From Actinoallomurus sp963799975 (lineage in GTDB: Bacteria; Actinomycetota; Actinomycetes; Streptosporangiales; Streptosporangiaceae), in the NCBI GenBank assembly GCA_963799975.1, contig CAWCZF010000002.1, positions 186,001-250,000 on the forward strand: a stretch of 64,000 nucleotides of DNA. Reading direction: 5' to 3'. Positions 8,499-16,877 of the stretch are shown here, piece after piece (within the stretch, counting starts at the first letter, position 1; each line of letters starts with the position of its first letter). Under the pieces are notes generated by a model. That model was not told the origin of the DNA. It did no database searches and saw only the letters and a list, made by a program, of their open reading frames with translations. The translations under genes and the position numbers were made by a program.

Positions 8499-10001
8499 GT
8501 GGCCAGTCAGGTGATGTCTCCCGGTGCGGTCGTCTCGGCGCGTGAGGCCGAGGTGCTGGCCGCGCTCGGCGAACATCTGACCAACGCCGAGATCGGCGCG
8601 CGGTTGTCCATCTCCGTCCGTACGGTCGAGAGTCACGTCTCCTCGCTGCTGCGAAAACTGCGGGTGGATGATCGCCGCGCCCTGGCCGCCGTGGCGGCGC
8701 ATCCGCGTGCCGACCCGGCGGGCGGGGCGCGGCCGCCCTGCGCGGTCGCCGGGCTGCCGTCGCCGTTGACGCCGTTCGTGGGGCGAGTCGCCGAGCGTGC
8801 CGCCCTGGCCACGGCCCTGCGCGAGAACCGCCTGGTCACCGCCGTCGGGCCGGGCGGAGTCGGCAAGACACGCCTGGCTCTGAGCGTCGCGGCCGACGCG
8901 AGCGACCGGTTCGCCGACGGCGTCTGGTACATCAACCTCGTACCGGTGACCGACCCGCTGATGGTCGCGCCGGCCATCGCGGACGCGCTCGGCCTGGACA
9001 GGAGCCGGGACGGTTCGGCGGTGGATGAGGTTCTGGGTCGGCTGTCGGGGCGCGAGGCGCTGCTGGTGCTGGACAACTGTGAGCATCTGCTGGATGGCGT
9101 GGTGGTGCTGCTGGAGCGGTTGCTGGCCGGCAGTCCACGGCTGACGGTGCTCGCCACGAGCCGGGCCCGGTTGCTGGTTCCCTTCGAGCGGGTGTTCCCG
9201 GTGCCCGGACTGTCCGTCGAAGCGGGTGACGGCGGCCCGGGTGAGGCGGTCGAGCTGTTCCTCACGCGTACCGCGGCCGGGGGAAGCCCGCTGACCGCCG
9301 GCGACACCGAACGCGTCGCCGCCCTCTGCCGGGGACTGGACGGGATGGCGCTGGCGATCGAGCTGGCCGCCGCCCGATGTCCGTCCCTCGGGCTCGACGG
9401 GCTCGAAGCCGGGCTGGCCGACCGGCTGCGGCTGCTTACCGGCGGACCACGGATCGATGACCGCCATCGTTCGCTGCGCTCGACCCTCGACTGGAGCCAC
9501 GCACTGCTGGACCGGGCCGATCAGGCGGTGCTGCGGCGCGTCTCGGTCTTCGCCGGCCCGTTCGGCCTCCGGGCCGCGACGGCGGTAGTGGCCGGTTGGC
9601 CGCCGGTCCCGGCCGACTCCGTCGCGACCATCCTGTCCAGGCTCGCCGACCGGTGCCTGCTGGTCGCCTCCACCGAACCGGGCGGGACGCGTTACCGCGC
9701 ATCGGAGTCCGTGCGCCAGTACGGCGCCGAGCGGCTCGACGACGCGGGCGAGTCGGCCGAGGCGCTCTCGCGCCACCTGCGCTGGTGCCAGGCGGAGAGC
9801 CCGGTTCCCGAGGTCGCGTCCCGCGAGTCCGCCGGCGGCCGGCGGGCCGCGTTGGACCTGATCGCGGACGAGCCGCTGCCCGCGCGTGGCGCCGCGCCGG
9901 CCGCGCACCGGCGCGGGCACAAGACCTCGCTGCCGAGATGCCGCGACTCCGCTGCCCCCGCGACGCCTCGTTCGGCGGCTCGGCTGGAAGACCCGGTCTG
10001 A
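8499..10001 (+). pseudogene. LuxR/NB-ARC ATPase regulator, C-terminally truncated
   Basis: The N terminus has a GerE helix-turn-helix (SAREAEVLAALGEHLTNAEI, VRTVESHVSSLLRKL, residues ~12-65), then an AAA/NB-ARC ATPase with Walker A GPGGVGKT and Walker B LLVLDNCEHLL, and a winged-helix segment (RSLRSTLDWSHALLD). Similarity stops near residue 455 (RAALDLIADE), after which the frame runs into low-information Arg/Ala/Pro sequence and a stop at 10001. Full-length relatives continue with a long TPR-like region, which is missing. Other gene fragments follow directly, so I read this as a truncated, probably non-functional gene. Confidence 0.7.
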
Positions 10002-10016
10002 GCGAGGCGCGCGTCC

Positions 10017-10070
10017 GTGACCACGTGACCACGTGACCACGTGACCACGTGACCACGTGACCACGTGACC
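10017..10070. repeat. Tandem 8-bp repeat GTGACCAC
   Basis: Six exact copies of GTGACCAC plus a partial seventh (GTGACC) run without interruption. Each junction creates the palindrome CACGTG. The repeat lies exactly between the truncated LuxR gene and a truncated GntR fragment and shifts the frame at each unit. It may mark a recombination or slippage point. Confidence 0.95.
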
Positions 10071-10418
10071 GAGAATCGGTCCGTTTCTGTTATCAAAGCC
10101 CCGCTCGACCTGGATGACCTGCACGGCATCTACCGCTACGCCTTCCACCTCGCGCTCCTCGCGCCCGCCACCACGGCCTGGGACATCCGGATCCTCACCA
10201 CGCTCTGGCGAGCCGTCGAACGCTACATCCGCATCGGCTTCGGCCAACTCGACCCCGATCCCGCCGAGCACGCCCGGCGAGCACAGGCACACACCGACCT
10301 CGTCGCCGCCTTCCGCACCCGCGATCCCGACACGACGGCCGCGGCCGTCGAACAGCACCTCGCCCGCAACGAGCAGATCGCCCTCAGCGCCCTGTCCGCC
10401 GGCGACCCGCCGGCCTGA
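10065..10418 (+). pseudogene. GntR-family FCD-domain fragment
   Basis: The sequence from about 10107 reads DLDDLHGIYRYAFHLALL, then ILTTLWRAVERYIRIGF, then ARRAQAHTDLVAAFRTRD and AAVEQHLARNEQIALSAL. This is the C-terminal half of the FCD ligand-binding domain of FadR/GntR regulators. The winged-helix half and the first FCD helices are absent, cut off at the tandem repeat. No promoter or ribosome site is evident. I call it a remnant. Confidence 0.7.
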
Positions 10419-10443
10419 GCGTCGAACCGGCTCGGCGCCCGGG

Positions 10444-10610
10444 TCACGTGCCGGGGGCGTACTCCAGGCGGAACCGCTGGTTGCTGCCGCCGTGGCAGGG
10501 CCACTGCCCTACCAGCGCGTCCTCGGCGTCGACGCGCCGGAGACGTCCATGCACTGCCCGCTGTAGGCCGACGTCCAGGTGACGGGGTCGCCCGCCCACA
10601 TGGCGTCGAA
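10444..10610 (-). pseudogene. Ricin-type lectin domain remnant, frameshifted
   Basis: On the minus strand one frame reads TSAYSGQCMDVSGAS and another continues with EDALVGQWPCHGGSNQRF and a stop at 10444. Joined, they form a beta-trefoil repeat (CMDVSG..T...A.V.QW.C.GG.NQRF). A single missing G near 10530 would restore the frame. Nothing upstream encodes the rest of a lectin, so this is the 3' end of a dead gene. Confidence 0.55.
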
Positions 10611-10649
10611 GTTCGACGCGTTCCACTTCGGCCGGTTGCCGAACGGGTC

Positions 10650-11143
10650 GCCGGGCCGGACGCGCCGGCGAGGCCGCCGGCCTGATGGCGGCAGGCGACG
10701 CGCTGCTGGCCGAGAACCGCTGGTGGGGCCGCCTGTGCCGGACGCTCGCGATGGAGGCCGCGGTCGCCGGCGGCTGGGGACGGCCGGTGCCGGTCCTGCG
10801 TACGGACCTGGCGGCGTTCGAGGAGAGCGGCGACACGGGTCTGGCACGTACGTGCCGCGATCTGCTCCGGCGTGCCGGAGCGCCCACCCGCCGCGCCCCT
10901 GGCTCGGCCGACGTCCCCGCCCCGTTGCGCGCCGCCGGAGTCACGAGCCGCGAGACGGACGTCCTGGGCCTGCTGGGCGAGGGTCTCACCAACCGCCAGA
11001 TCGCCGAGCGGTTGTTCCTGTCCCCGCGTACGGTCGACACGCATGTGGCGAGCCTGCTCGCCAAGACGGGCACCGCCTCGCGAGGCGAACTCCGCGCTCG
11101 CTGGCACGTACGCGGCAGAGGGGACGGGGCCGTTCCCCGCTGA
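10650..11143 (+). pseudogene. LuxR-family regulator, C-terminal fragment
   Basis: The frame reads AGEAAGLMAAGDALLAENRWWGR, then VPVLRTDLAAFEESGD and a GerE helix-turn-helix (VTSRETDVLGLLGEGLTNRQI, PRTVDTHVASLLAKTG). This is the last ~155 residues of a large LuxR-type regulator; the ATPase and TPR parts are missing. The first codons run straight out of unrelated, decayed sequence. An ATG at 10685 could start a short protein, but no convincing ribosome site is present. It is not the lost end of the gene at 8499, which has its helix-turn-helix at the other end. Confidence 0.65.
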
Positions 11144-11174
11144 CTCGATCGCGACCCGCTCCCTCGGGCATGGT

Positions 11175-11954
11175 CTACGGCCGGTCGAACCGGCGCCGGG
11201 TCTCGTGGTCGGCCGGCAGGAACGTCTCCAGGTGCAGCCCTTCGAGGGCGGCGTCGGTGGCGGTGCTGAGGGTGGCGGACGTGCTGAAGAACCGGAGCGG
11301 TGCTCCGTCCACGTCGATCTCGAGGGTGATCACCGGTCCGGCCGGTGGGGTGGCGGCCTCGGATTCGCCGAGGTAGCCGGCGGTCTCGGCAGCGAGCTCG
11401 CGGTGGCGCCGGTCATGGGTGCGCTCGGCGCGGTGGCGTACCTGCTGGAGCAGATGGCCGCCCCATTCCGCGCGGTTGCCGATCCGGCCGGCCAGCCCGT
11501 CCGGATGCAGGCAGACCCGGATCACGTTGATCGGCGGCTCCAGCAGTTCCGGCGCGCAGCCGGCGAGCAGCTGGTCCACGGCGGTGTTGGCGTCGACGAT
11601 GTCCCAGTGATCGTCCAGTAGCAGCGCGGGGTAGGGCAGGTGGGCGTCGAGGAGCCGGCGCAGGCCGTCCATCACCACCGCGATCGATGCGTCGTCCCAT
11701 TGGTGGTCTTGATAGCGCGGTGCGTAGCCGGCGGCCAGCAGGAGCCGGTTGCGGTCCCGCAGCGGCACGTCGAGGTTGTCGGACAGGTGAATGAGCATCT
11801 TCGGTGTCGGGTGTGCCTTGCCGGTCTCGATCCGGCTGAGGTGCCGGGTGGAGACCAGTGATCGGTTGGCCAGTTCCTGCTGGCTGAACCGGCGGCGTTC
11901 CCGCCAGGTCCGCAGCAGCGCACCGACCGGCGGGACTTCGACTGCGACGCTCAT
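11175..11954 (-). CDS. XRE-family regulator with MmyB-type C-terminal domain
   Basis: A 259-residue protein from the ATG at 11954. Residues ~10-65 are an XRE helix-turn-helix (LLRTWRERRRFSQQELANRSL, VSTRHLSRIETGKAHPTPKML). The rest (LLLAAGYAPRY, PALLLDDHWDIVDANTAV, LRVCLHPDGLAGRIGN with a final EIDVDGAPLRFFSTSATL) matches the MmyB-like PAS ligand-binding region common in actinomycetes. It is divergent from the SnoaL-like gene at 12075 with a 120-bp gap and probably controls it. Confidence 0.92.
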   Translation of the reverse strand: MSVAVEVPPVGALLRTWRERRRFSQQELANRSLVSTRHLSRIETGKAHPTPKMLIHLSDNLDVPLRDRNRLLLAAGYAPRYQDHQWDDASIAVVMDGLRRLLDAHLPYPALLLDDHWDIVDANTAVDQLLAGCAPELLEPPINVIRVCLHPDGLAGRIGNRAEWGGHLLQQVRHRAERTHDRRHRELAAETAGYLGESEAATPPAGPVITLEIDVDGAPLRFFSTSATLSTATDAALEGLHLETFLPADHETRRRFDRP

Positions 11955-12074
11955 GCCCGCGAGTCTAGGAGGCCGTGTCCGTACCGCCATGACCTGTGAG
12001 GTCATGGATCAGGCGGCCGGCCCGGGGCCAGGATTGCGGACATCAGCCGATCGCGACAAAAGGGAGAAATGGGC

Positions 12075-12425
12075 ATGAAGGAGATCGTCGAGCAGTACCT
12101 GGCCACCTGGAACACGACCGGCGACGAGCGGGCGCGGCTGCTGTCTGAGCACTGGTCGCCCGAGGCGACCTACACCGACCCGATGGCCGAGGTCGCCGGC
12201 CACGAGGGGATCGCGGCGGTCGTCGACGGCGTGCACGCGCAGTTTCCGGGGTTCGTGTTCACCCAGGTCGGTGCGGCCGATGCCCACCACCGCCAGCTGC
12301 GGTTCCAATGGGGCCTGGGTCCGGACGGAGTCGAGCCGCTGGTGATCGGCTTCGATGTCCTGGTGCTGGATGAGTCCGGCCGGATCCAGGACGTGCGCGG
12401 CTTCCTGGACAAGGTGCCGGCCTGA
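12075..12425 (+). CDS. SnoaL-like/NTF2-fold protein
   Basis: A 116-residue protein. The ATG at 12075 is preferred over 12069 because AGGGAG at 12061-12066 gives 8 bp spacing. The sequence (IVEQYLATWNTTGDERARLL, WSPEATYTDPMAEVAGHEGI, LVIGFDVLVLDESGRIQDVRGF) is a single NTF2-like cone domain. Such proteins are small cyclases, isomerases or ligand binders; the substrate is unknown. It is divergent from the XRE gene. Confidence 0.85.
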   Translation: MKEIVEQYLATWNTTGDERARLLSEHWSPEATYTDPMAEVAGHEGIAAVVDGVHAQFPGFVFTQVGAADAHHRQLRFQWGLGPDGVEPLVIGFDVLVLDESGRIQDVRGFLDKVPA

Positions 12426-12472
12426 CGGCGCCGTAGCCGTCACGGCCGTCACGGCAAGGCTTCTCGTTTCCC

Positions 12473-12506
12473 GGGGGAGGGCCGAGGCTTCTCGTCGCCC
12501 TCCCCC
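12473..12506. terminator. Bidirectional hairpin terminator
   Basis: The arms GGGGGAGGGC (12473-12482) and GCCCTCCCCC (12497-12506) are perfect and close a 14-base loop. It sits between the convergent SnoaL-like and rhodanese genes. No U-tract follows, as is usual in high-GC actinomycetes. Confidence 0.7.
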
Positions 12507-12516
12507 AGGACGGAGA

Positions 12517-12843
12517 TCAGGCGGATTCGGTGGGCAGGCCGGCCTCGACCCAGTCCTGGATTCCCTCGCGGTACTTCCGGACGTTGGTGTAGCCGAGGGC
12601 GGTGAGCCGATCGGCGACGTGCCCGCTGTTGGGGCAGGCCGGGTTGGAGCAGTAGGTGACGATCGCGGCGTCGCGATCAGGGAGCAGGGTGGGCGCCTGG
12701 GCGTCGACGTCGTCGCGGATCAGGGCGATGGCGCCGGGCAGGTGCTCCTTCGCGTGGTACTCACCGCCGAGGGCGTCGACGACGGTCACGGTGCCGGCGT
12801 CGATCGCCGTCTTGAGTTCCTCGCGGGTGATGAGTGCGGTCAT
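12517..12843 (-). CDS. Rhodanese-like domain protein
   Basis: A 108-residue single-domain protein. VVDALGGEYHAKEHLPGAI is the rhodanese strand-helix with the conserved H-x-PGAI, and IVTYCSNPACPNS places the active-site Cys at residue 65, followed by a second Cys (C70). The C-terminal VRKYREGIQDWVEAGLP is typical. It would carry persulfide sulfur. It is divergent from the TetR gene at 12881, and palindromes between them suggest TetR control, probably in response to a sulfur or electrophile signal (inference). Confidence 0.9.
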   Translation of the reverse strand: MTALITREELKTAIDAGTVTVVDALGGEYHAKEHLPGAIALIRDDVDAQAPTLLPDRDAAIVTYCSNPACPNSGHVADRLTALGYTNVRKYREGIQDWVEAGLPTESA

Positions 12844-12863
12844 GCCACTACCTCCAAGAGATT

Positions 12864-12912
12864 CGGACTATAGTCCGGTTGTGGCTCATGACGATAGCGG
12901 ACCGCAGTCCGC
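12864..12912. promoter_or_regulatory. Twin TetR operators GGAC-N4-GTCC
   Basis: A perfect 14-base palindrome CGGACTATAGTCCG lies at 12864-12877, and a second inverted repeat GCGGAC-CGCA-GTCCGC at 12897-12912. Both share GGAC-N4-GTCC and are 34 bp apart. The first overlaps the rhodanese/TetR promoter gap; the second lies just inside the TetR coding start. This fits autorepression plus control of the rhodanese gene. Confidence 0.65.
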
Positions 12913-13513
12913 TTCTGCAATACCGCTGGAACTGCTGTGCACACCGCCCCCGAAGGAACGAGCGGACGCCGCGCGCAACCGGGCCGCGGTGCTGGATGCC
13001 GCCGCCCGGCTGTTCGCCGAGCGAGGCGTGGCGGCGGTCTCCATGGATCAGGTGGCCGCGGCCGCCGGCGTCGGCAAGGGCACCCTGTTCCGGCGGTTCG
13101 GCGACAAGTCCGGCCTGGCCGTCGCCCTGCTGGACGCACGGGAGCGCGTGCTCCAGGAGGCGATCCTGCACGGGCCGCCGCCGCTCGGGGCCGGGGCGGC
13201 GGACGGCGAGCGGCTCGCGGCGTTCGTCAACGCCTACTTCGACTACCTGCTGGAGCACCTGGACCTGATCCGGATGTCGGAGACGGCCACACCGGGCGCC
13301 CGGTACCGGATCGGGGCCTACCGGTTCTGGCACTGCCACACGGCGATCCTGCTCGGCGCCACACCCGACCCGCAGCACACCGCCCACGCACTGCTCGCCG
13401 CCCTGTCGGCCGAGCACGTGTCCGCGCTCCTGCCGGAGCTGGGCGAAGAGCGGATACGCGCCGGCCTTCTCCGCCTCGCCCGTACGGCGATGGGACCCCC
13501 CGACCAGGGCTGA
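12881..13513 (+). CDS. TetR-family regulator
   Basis: A 210-residue protein from the GTG at 12881, just downstream of the first palindrome; the message may be nearly leaderless. The helix-turn-helix is RAAVLDAAARLFAERGVAAV, then MDQVAAAAGVGKGTLFRRFGDKSGL. The ligand domain follows (LAAFVNAYFDYLLEHLDLIRM, GAYRFWHCHTAILLG). It is divergent from the rhodanese gene and most likely represses it and itself. Confidence 0.92.
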   Translation: MAHDDSGPQSASAIPLELLCTPPPKERADAARNRAAVLDAAARLFAERGVAAVSMDQVAAAAGVGKGTLFRRFGDKSGLAVALLDARERVLQEAILHGPPPLGAGAADGERLAAFVNAYFDYLLEHLDLIRMSETATPGARYRIGAYRFWHCHTAILLGATPDPQHTAHALLAALSAEHVSALLPELGEERIRAGLLRLARTAMGPPDQG

Positions 13514-13561
13514 GCGCGAGCGGGACGCTCACGCTTGCGCACGTGACCGGATGCGGCTAAC

Positions 13562-13581
13562 GTACAACCACATGGTTGTAC
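13562..13581. promoter_or_regulatory. ArsR operator overlapping the start codon
   Basis: Arms GTACAACCA (13562-13570) and TGGTTGTAC (13573-13581) are perfect with a 2-base spacer. The ATG of the ArsR gene (13572-13574) lies in the centre, so bound repressor would cover the start of its own gene. Confidence 0.7.
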
Positions 13582-13904
13582 TTAGCGAAGAGGAGCTCAA
13601 CCGCCTTTTCCGTGCCTTGGCCGACGGCACACGACGCGACATCCTGGCGCGGTCGCTCACGGAGACGCCGTCGGTGTCCGATCTCGCCGCGCGCTATGAC
13701 ATGAGCTTCGCCGCCGTGCAGAAGCACGTCGCCGTGCTCCAGCGCGCGGGTCTCGTTCACAAGCGTGCGAGCGGTCGCGAACAGTTGATCTCCACCGACC
13801 ACGAGCGACTCCGGCGCGCCGGCGAGGTCCTCGACCGCCTCGAATCCATCTGGCGCCAGCGCGTGGCGCAACTCGACGACGTTCTTCAACCGAAAGGAGA
13901 ATGA
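13572..13904 (+). CDS. ArsR-family regulator (SRPBCC-associated type)
   Basis: A 110-residue protein, MVVLSEEELNRLFRALADGT at the start, winged helix PSVSDLAARYDMSFAAVQKHVAVLQRAGLV and wing KRASGREQLIS. It has no CxC metal site, as expected for the ArsR subgroup paired with SRPBCC/AHSA1 proteins. The start codon is inside a 20-bp palindrome, so no normal upstream ribosome site exists and translation may be leaderless. It is the first gene of a three-gene operon with the SRPBCC and RibD-like genes. Confidence 0.92.
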   Translation: MVVLSEEELNRLFRALADGTRRDILARSLTETPSVSDLAARYDMSFAAVQKHVAVLQRAGLVHKRASGREQLISTDHERLRRAGEVLDRLESIWRQRVAQLDDVLQPKGE

Positions 13905-13906
13905 TC

Positions 13907-14395
13907 ATGCCGCTCACCTCGGTCACCAAAGACGCCGCAAAGCTCACCCTCACCGTCGTGGGCGATCATCCGGTTCCGCAAGAACGCCTCTGGGCGGCCT
14001 TCGCCGATCCGCGCCAGCTCGAACGCTTCTGGGGACCACCCGCCATGCCCGCCACCTTCACGCGTTATGACATGAGAGTCGGCGGTCGCGCCGAGTACTT
14101 CCTGACCGGGCCGGCGGGAGAAAAGTGGAGCGGCTCCTGGAAGTTCACCTCGGTGAACCCGATCAGCTCGTTCGAGGCGCAGGACGGCGAAGACAACGCC
14201 GAGGACGAGAACATGCCGTCGTCGATGACGTTCACCTTCGAGGCCACCCCGACGGGATCGCGCATGACCTGCGTCACGCGGTTCTCCAGTGTTGAGGCGA
14301 TGGAGCAGACGATCCCAGGAATGGAACAGGGACTACGCGCGGCACTCCCCCAGCTCGACACTTTGCTCGCCGACTCCTCGCGACCCACGGAATAG
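13907..14395 (+). CDS. SRPBCC/AHSA1-domain protein
   Basis: A 162-residue protein. The ATG at 13907 has AGGAG seven bases upstream; the ATG at 13901 overlaps the ArsR stop but is too close to the ribosome site. Landmarks are VPQERLWAAFADPRQLERFWGP, DMRVGGRAEYFLTGP and PGMEQGLRAALPQLDTLLA, typical of AHSA1-like START-fold proteins that bind hydrophobic ligands. It is encoded with an ArsR regulator and a RibD-like reductase, a recurrent trio in actinomycetes. Confidence 0.9.
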   Translation: MPLTSVTKDAAKLTLTVVGDHPVPQERLWAAFADPRQLERFWGPPAMPATFTRYDMRVGGRAEYFLTGPAGEKWSGSWKFTSVNPISSFEAQDGEDNAEDENMPSSMTFTFEATPTGSRMTCVTRFSSVEAMEQTIPGMEQGLRAALPQLDTLLADSSRPTE

Positions 14396-14422
14396 AAACT
14401 CACCCCGGACAAGGAGACTCAC

Positions 14423-15007
14423 ATGAGAAAGCTCAAAATCATCGAACACATCTCGCTGGACGGCGTGATCCAGCACTCCGCCGACGACGGCGATTTCCCC
14501 TACAGCGACTGGTCCGCGCCCTATCGGAGCCCGGAGGGCCGCGACGCGACGCTGGCCGCGCATGGCGAGCGCTTCGACCTGCTGCTCGGCCGCCGCACCT
14601 ATGACGCCTGGTCGAGCTTCTGGCCAAAGGCGCCGAGCAGTCCGATGGCGGACCGCCTCAACGCGGCGAAGAAGTATGTCGTCACCCACCATCCGGAAAG
14701 CCTGGAATGGGGCCCGTACGAGGGCCTTGGCCCGGACATCGCCGAAGAGGTTCGCCGCATCAAGTCAGAGGACGGCCCGGACATCGTCCTTTCGGGCAGT
14801 TCCACCCTGACGTCGACGCTGCTCGAACATGGGCTCGCGGATGAGGTCCTGCTGGCCGCCAATCCGGTTCTGCTGGGCACGGGGAAGCGCTTCTTCGCGG
14901 ATGAGACCCCGGCACGCTCTCTCGAACTCGTCACCACGAAGGCCTTTCCGACCGGCATCATCTTCAGTACCTACAGGGCCGCCGGGTCGTTGAAGACCCT
15001 GCGGTGA
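14423..15007 (+). CDS. RibD C-terminal-like (DHFR-fold) reductase
   Basis: A 194-residue protein starting at ATG 14423 behind AAGGAG. It opens MRKLKIIEHISLDGVIQ and has LLLGRRTYDAWSSFWP, PDIVLSGSSTLTSTLLEHGL and LLAANPVLLGTGKRFFAD. This is the NADPH-binding RibD_C fold. It is the third gene of the ArsR operon, 27 bp after the SRPBCC gene, and is a paralogue of 4455-5015. The substrate is unknown. Confidence 0.88.
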   Translation: MRKLKIIEHISLDGVIQHSADDGDFPYSDWSAPYRSPEGRDATLAAHGERFDLLLGRRTYDAWSSFWPKAPSSPMADRLNAAKKYVVTHHPESLEWGPYEGLGPDIAEEVRRIKSEDGPDIVLSGSSTLTSTLLEHGLADEVLLAANPVLLGTGKRFFADETPARSLELVTTKAFPTGIIFSTYRAAGSLKTLR

Positions 15008-15053
15008 CACGCCCGTCCTAGCGCGGGCGACGATGCGGCGCGATCATTGGGAC

Positions 15054-15989
15054 ATGACGACCGCCGCGGCGTACGCCGATTTCGCCGCGCGCGAGGCACG
15101 CGGCGTGTCGCCCGCGTACGAGCGCTTGTCGCTCGCGGTCTCCCGCGATGAGGAGGTGCTCGCACGGCTCGGCACGCTCCCGCCGGTCAAGCGGCAGCCG
15201 AACCTGCTGTTCGGCGTCGTGCGGTTCCTCGGCGGCCCGGTCGAGGACCCTGCCGCGTTCTGCGACTACACGGTGGCGAACTGGCCGGCCATCGAGGCGG
15301 AGATGGGCACCCGGGCCACGCAGACGAACGAGGCCGGTCGGTGTGCGGTGCTGCTGCCGGTGCTCGCCGCGCTCCCGCAGCCGCTCGCGCTGCTGGAGGT
15401 CGGTGCCTCCGCTGGGCTGTGCCTCTACCCCGACCGGTACGCCTACCGTTACGGCGGCCACCTGGTCGGCTCCGGCGAACCGGTCCTGGAGTGCGCGGCG
15501 ACCGGAGTGACACCGCCGACCGGCGTACCCGATGTGGTGTGGCGGGCCGGCCTGGACCTGAACCCGCTCGACGTGACCGACTCCGCGGACGTCGCGTGGC
15601 TCGATGCCCTCATCTGGCCCGAGCACACACATCGCCGCGCCCGGCTGCGGGCGGCTGCGGCGGTCGCCGCGGCCGAGCCGCCGCTCCTCGCCCGCGGCGA
15701 CCTGGTCGACGACCTGCCCGCGCTGGCCGCCCGAGCGCCGGCCGGCGCGACGCTGGTGGTGTTCCACACCTCCGTGATGTTCTACGTGCCGGCGCCGCGG
15801 CGGGAGGCGTTCACCGAGGTGGTACGCGGGCTGCCCGGGCACTGGCTCGCGAACGAAACCCTGGGCGTGCTGCCCTATGACGCGCTGCCCGAACCACCGG
15901 GCGAGGCACTGCACAACGTGCTCGCGCTGGATGGGACGCCGCTCGCCTGGACCCGGCCGCACGGGCAGGCGATCATCGGGTTCGCGTGA
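15054..15989 (+). CDS. DUF2332-family protein
   Basis: A 311-residue protein; the ATG at 15054 is preferred to 15033. The sequence (FAAREARGVSPAYERLSLAV, QPNLLFGVVRFLGG, NEAGRCAVLLPVLAALPQPLALLEVGASAGL) matches the DUF2332 family. LLEVGASAGL resembles the glycine-rich SAM-binding loop of class I methyltransferases, so a methyltransferase-like fold is plausible, but no substrate or reaction is known. It stands alone 46 bp after the RibD-like gene. Confidence 0.85.
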   Translation: MTTAAAYADFAAREARGVSPAYERLSLAVSRDEEVLARLGTLPPVKRQPNLLFGVVRFLGGPVEDPAAFCDYTVANWPAIEAEMGTRATQTNEAGRCAVLLPVLAALPQPLALLEVGASAGLCLYPDRYAYRYGGHLVGSGEPVLECAATGVTPPTGVPDVVWRAGLDLNPLDVTDSADVAWLDALIWPEHTHRRARLRAAAAVAAAEPPLLARGDLVDDLPALAARAPAGATLVVFHTSVMFYVPAPRREAFTEVVRGLPGHWLANETLGVLPYDALPEPPGEALHNVLALDGTPLAWTRPHGQAIIGFA

Positions 15990-16201
15990 ACTCCTGCGGA
16001 CCGATCCCTGACTCCGGATGCCGTCTCACTTCGGTGGGAGCGAGCCGACGTGCGGGACCGGACCAGGCGGTTGCGGCCGGACGCAGCGCGAGGCCGGTTT
16101 CGACGGCACGCCACGAATCATCAGTTTCCGCACACTTCGGACCGGGCAGACATCGCGGTGACGCATGCCAGTGCTGGGACCAAAGTGATCGGCTGACAGT
16201 G

Positions 16202-16732
16202 ATGACCTATCTTCCGTCGCTGCCCGATGAGGCCGCGCTCGTCGATGTTCTTCGCGCCTATCCCGAAACCGCGCGCCCGCTGCTGGAGTATCACCAGGTG
16301 CTGCTCCGTGGCCCATCGCCGCTGAGCGTGGCCGAGCGGGAGTTGATCGCGGCGTACGTCTCCTCGCTGAACGCCTGCGCCTACTGTCATGGCGTGCACG
16401 CCGCCACGGCCGGGGCGTTCGGGATCGACGAGGGTACGCTCACCGCGCTCGCGGACGATCTCGAGGCCGCCCCGGTGGCGCAGCGGATGAAGCCGTTGCT
16501 GCGCTATGTCGGCAAGCTCACCCGCACACCGGCCGAGATCGGCCCGGCCGACGCCGAGGCCGTCCTGGCCGCCGGGTGGGAGGAGAAGGCCCTGCACGAC
16601 GCGGTCGCGGTGTGCGCGCTGTTCAACTTCATGAACCGCTACGTCGAGGGCCTCGGCGTGAGCGCGCGGGCGGACTACTTCGCCGTCTCGGCTCGCCGCC
16701 TGGTCGACATCGGCTACGCCGAGCTGATCTGA
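16202..16732 (+). CDS. AhpD-like carboxymuconolactone-decarboxylase-fold peroxidase
   Basis: A 176-residue protein. The ATG at 16202 and the overlapping GTG at 16199 are both possible starts. Residues 59-66 are CAYCHGVH, the CxxC-x3-H redox site of AhpD/alkylhydroperoxidase-type proteins, set in a helical CMD fold (LSVAERELIAAYVSSLNA). It probably reduces peroxides or protects against oxidative stress. No AhpC partner is in the window. Confidence 0.88.
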   Translation: MTYLPSLPDEAALVDVLRAYPETARPLLEYHQVLLRGPSPLSVAERELIAAYVSSLNACAYCHGVHAATAGAFGIDEGTLTALADDLEAAPVAQRMKPLLRYVGKLTRTPAEIGPADAEAVLAAGWEEKALHDAVAVCALFNFMNRYVEGLGVSARADYFAVSARRLVDIGYAELI

Positions 16733-16877
16733 TGGCGGGCCGTTGACTCCCGAGTGTTCCTTTTCATCCACGCCACGTTCGACTAGATGATCGGGCCGCT
16801 CCGGCGGTCGAACCGGCGAAGATCGTTAAATTTGTCAACCCCGCCAGTATTGTCCCGGAGAAGGCCCCCTGAATCGG

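Noticed and set aside
10017..10070. Possible CRISPR-like array
   Set aside because: The units are 8 bp and contiguous without spacers; it is a simple tandem repeat.
8403..10358. A ~650-codon antisense frame opposite the NB-ARC regulator
   Set aside because: No recognisable domain, Arg/Gly/Pro-rich composition, and the plus strand has Walker and helix-turn-helix motifs.
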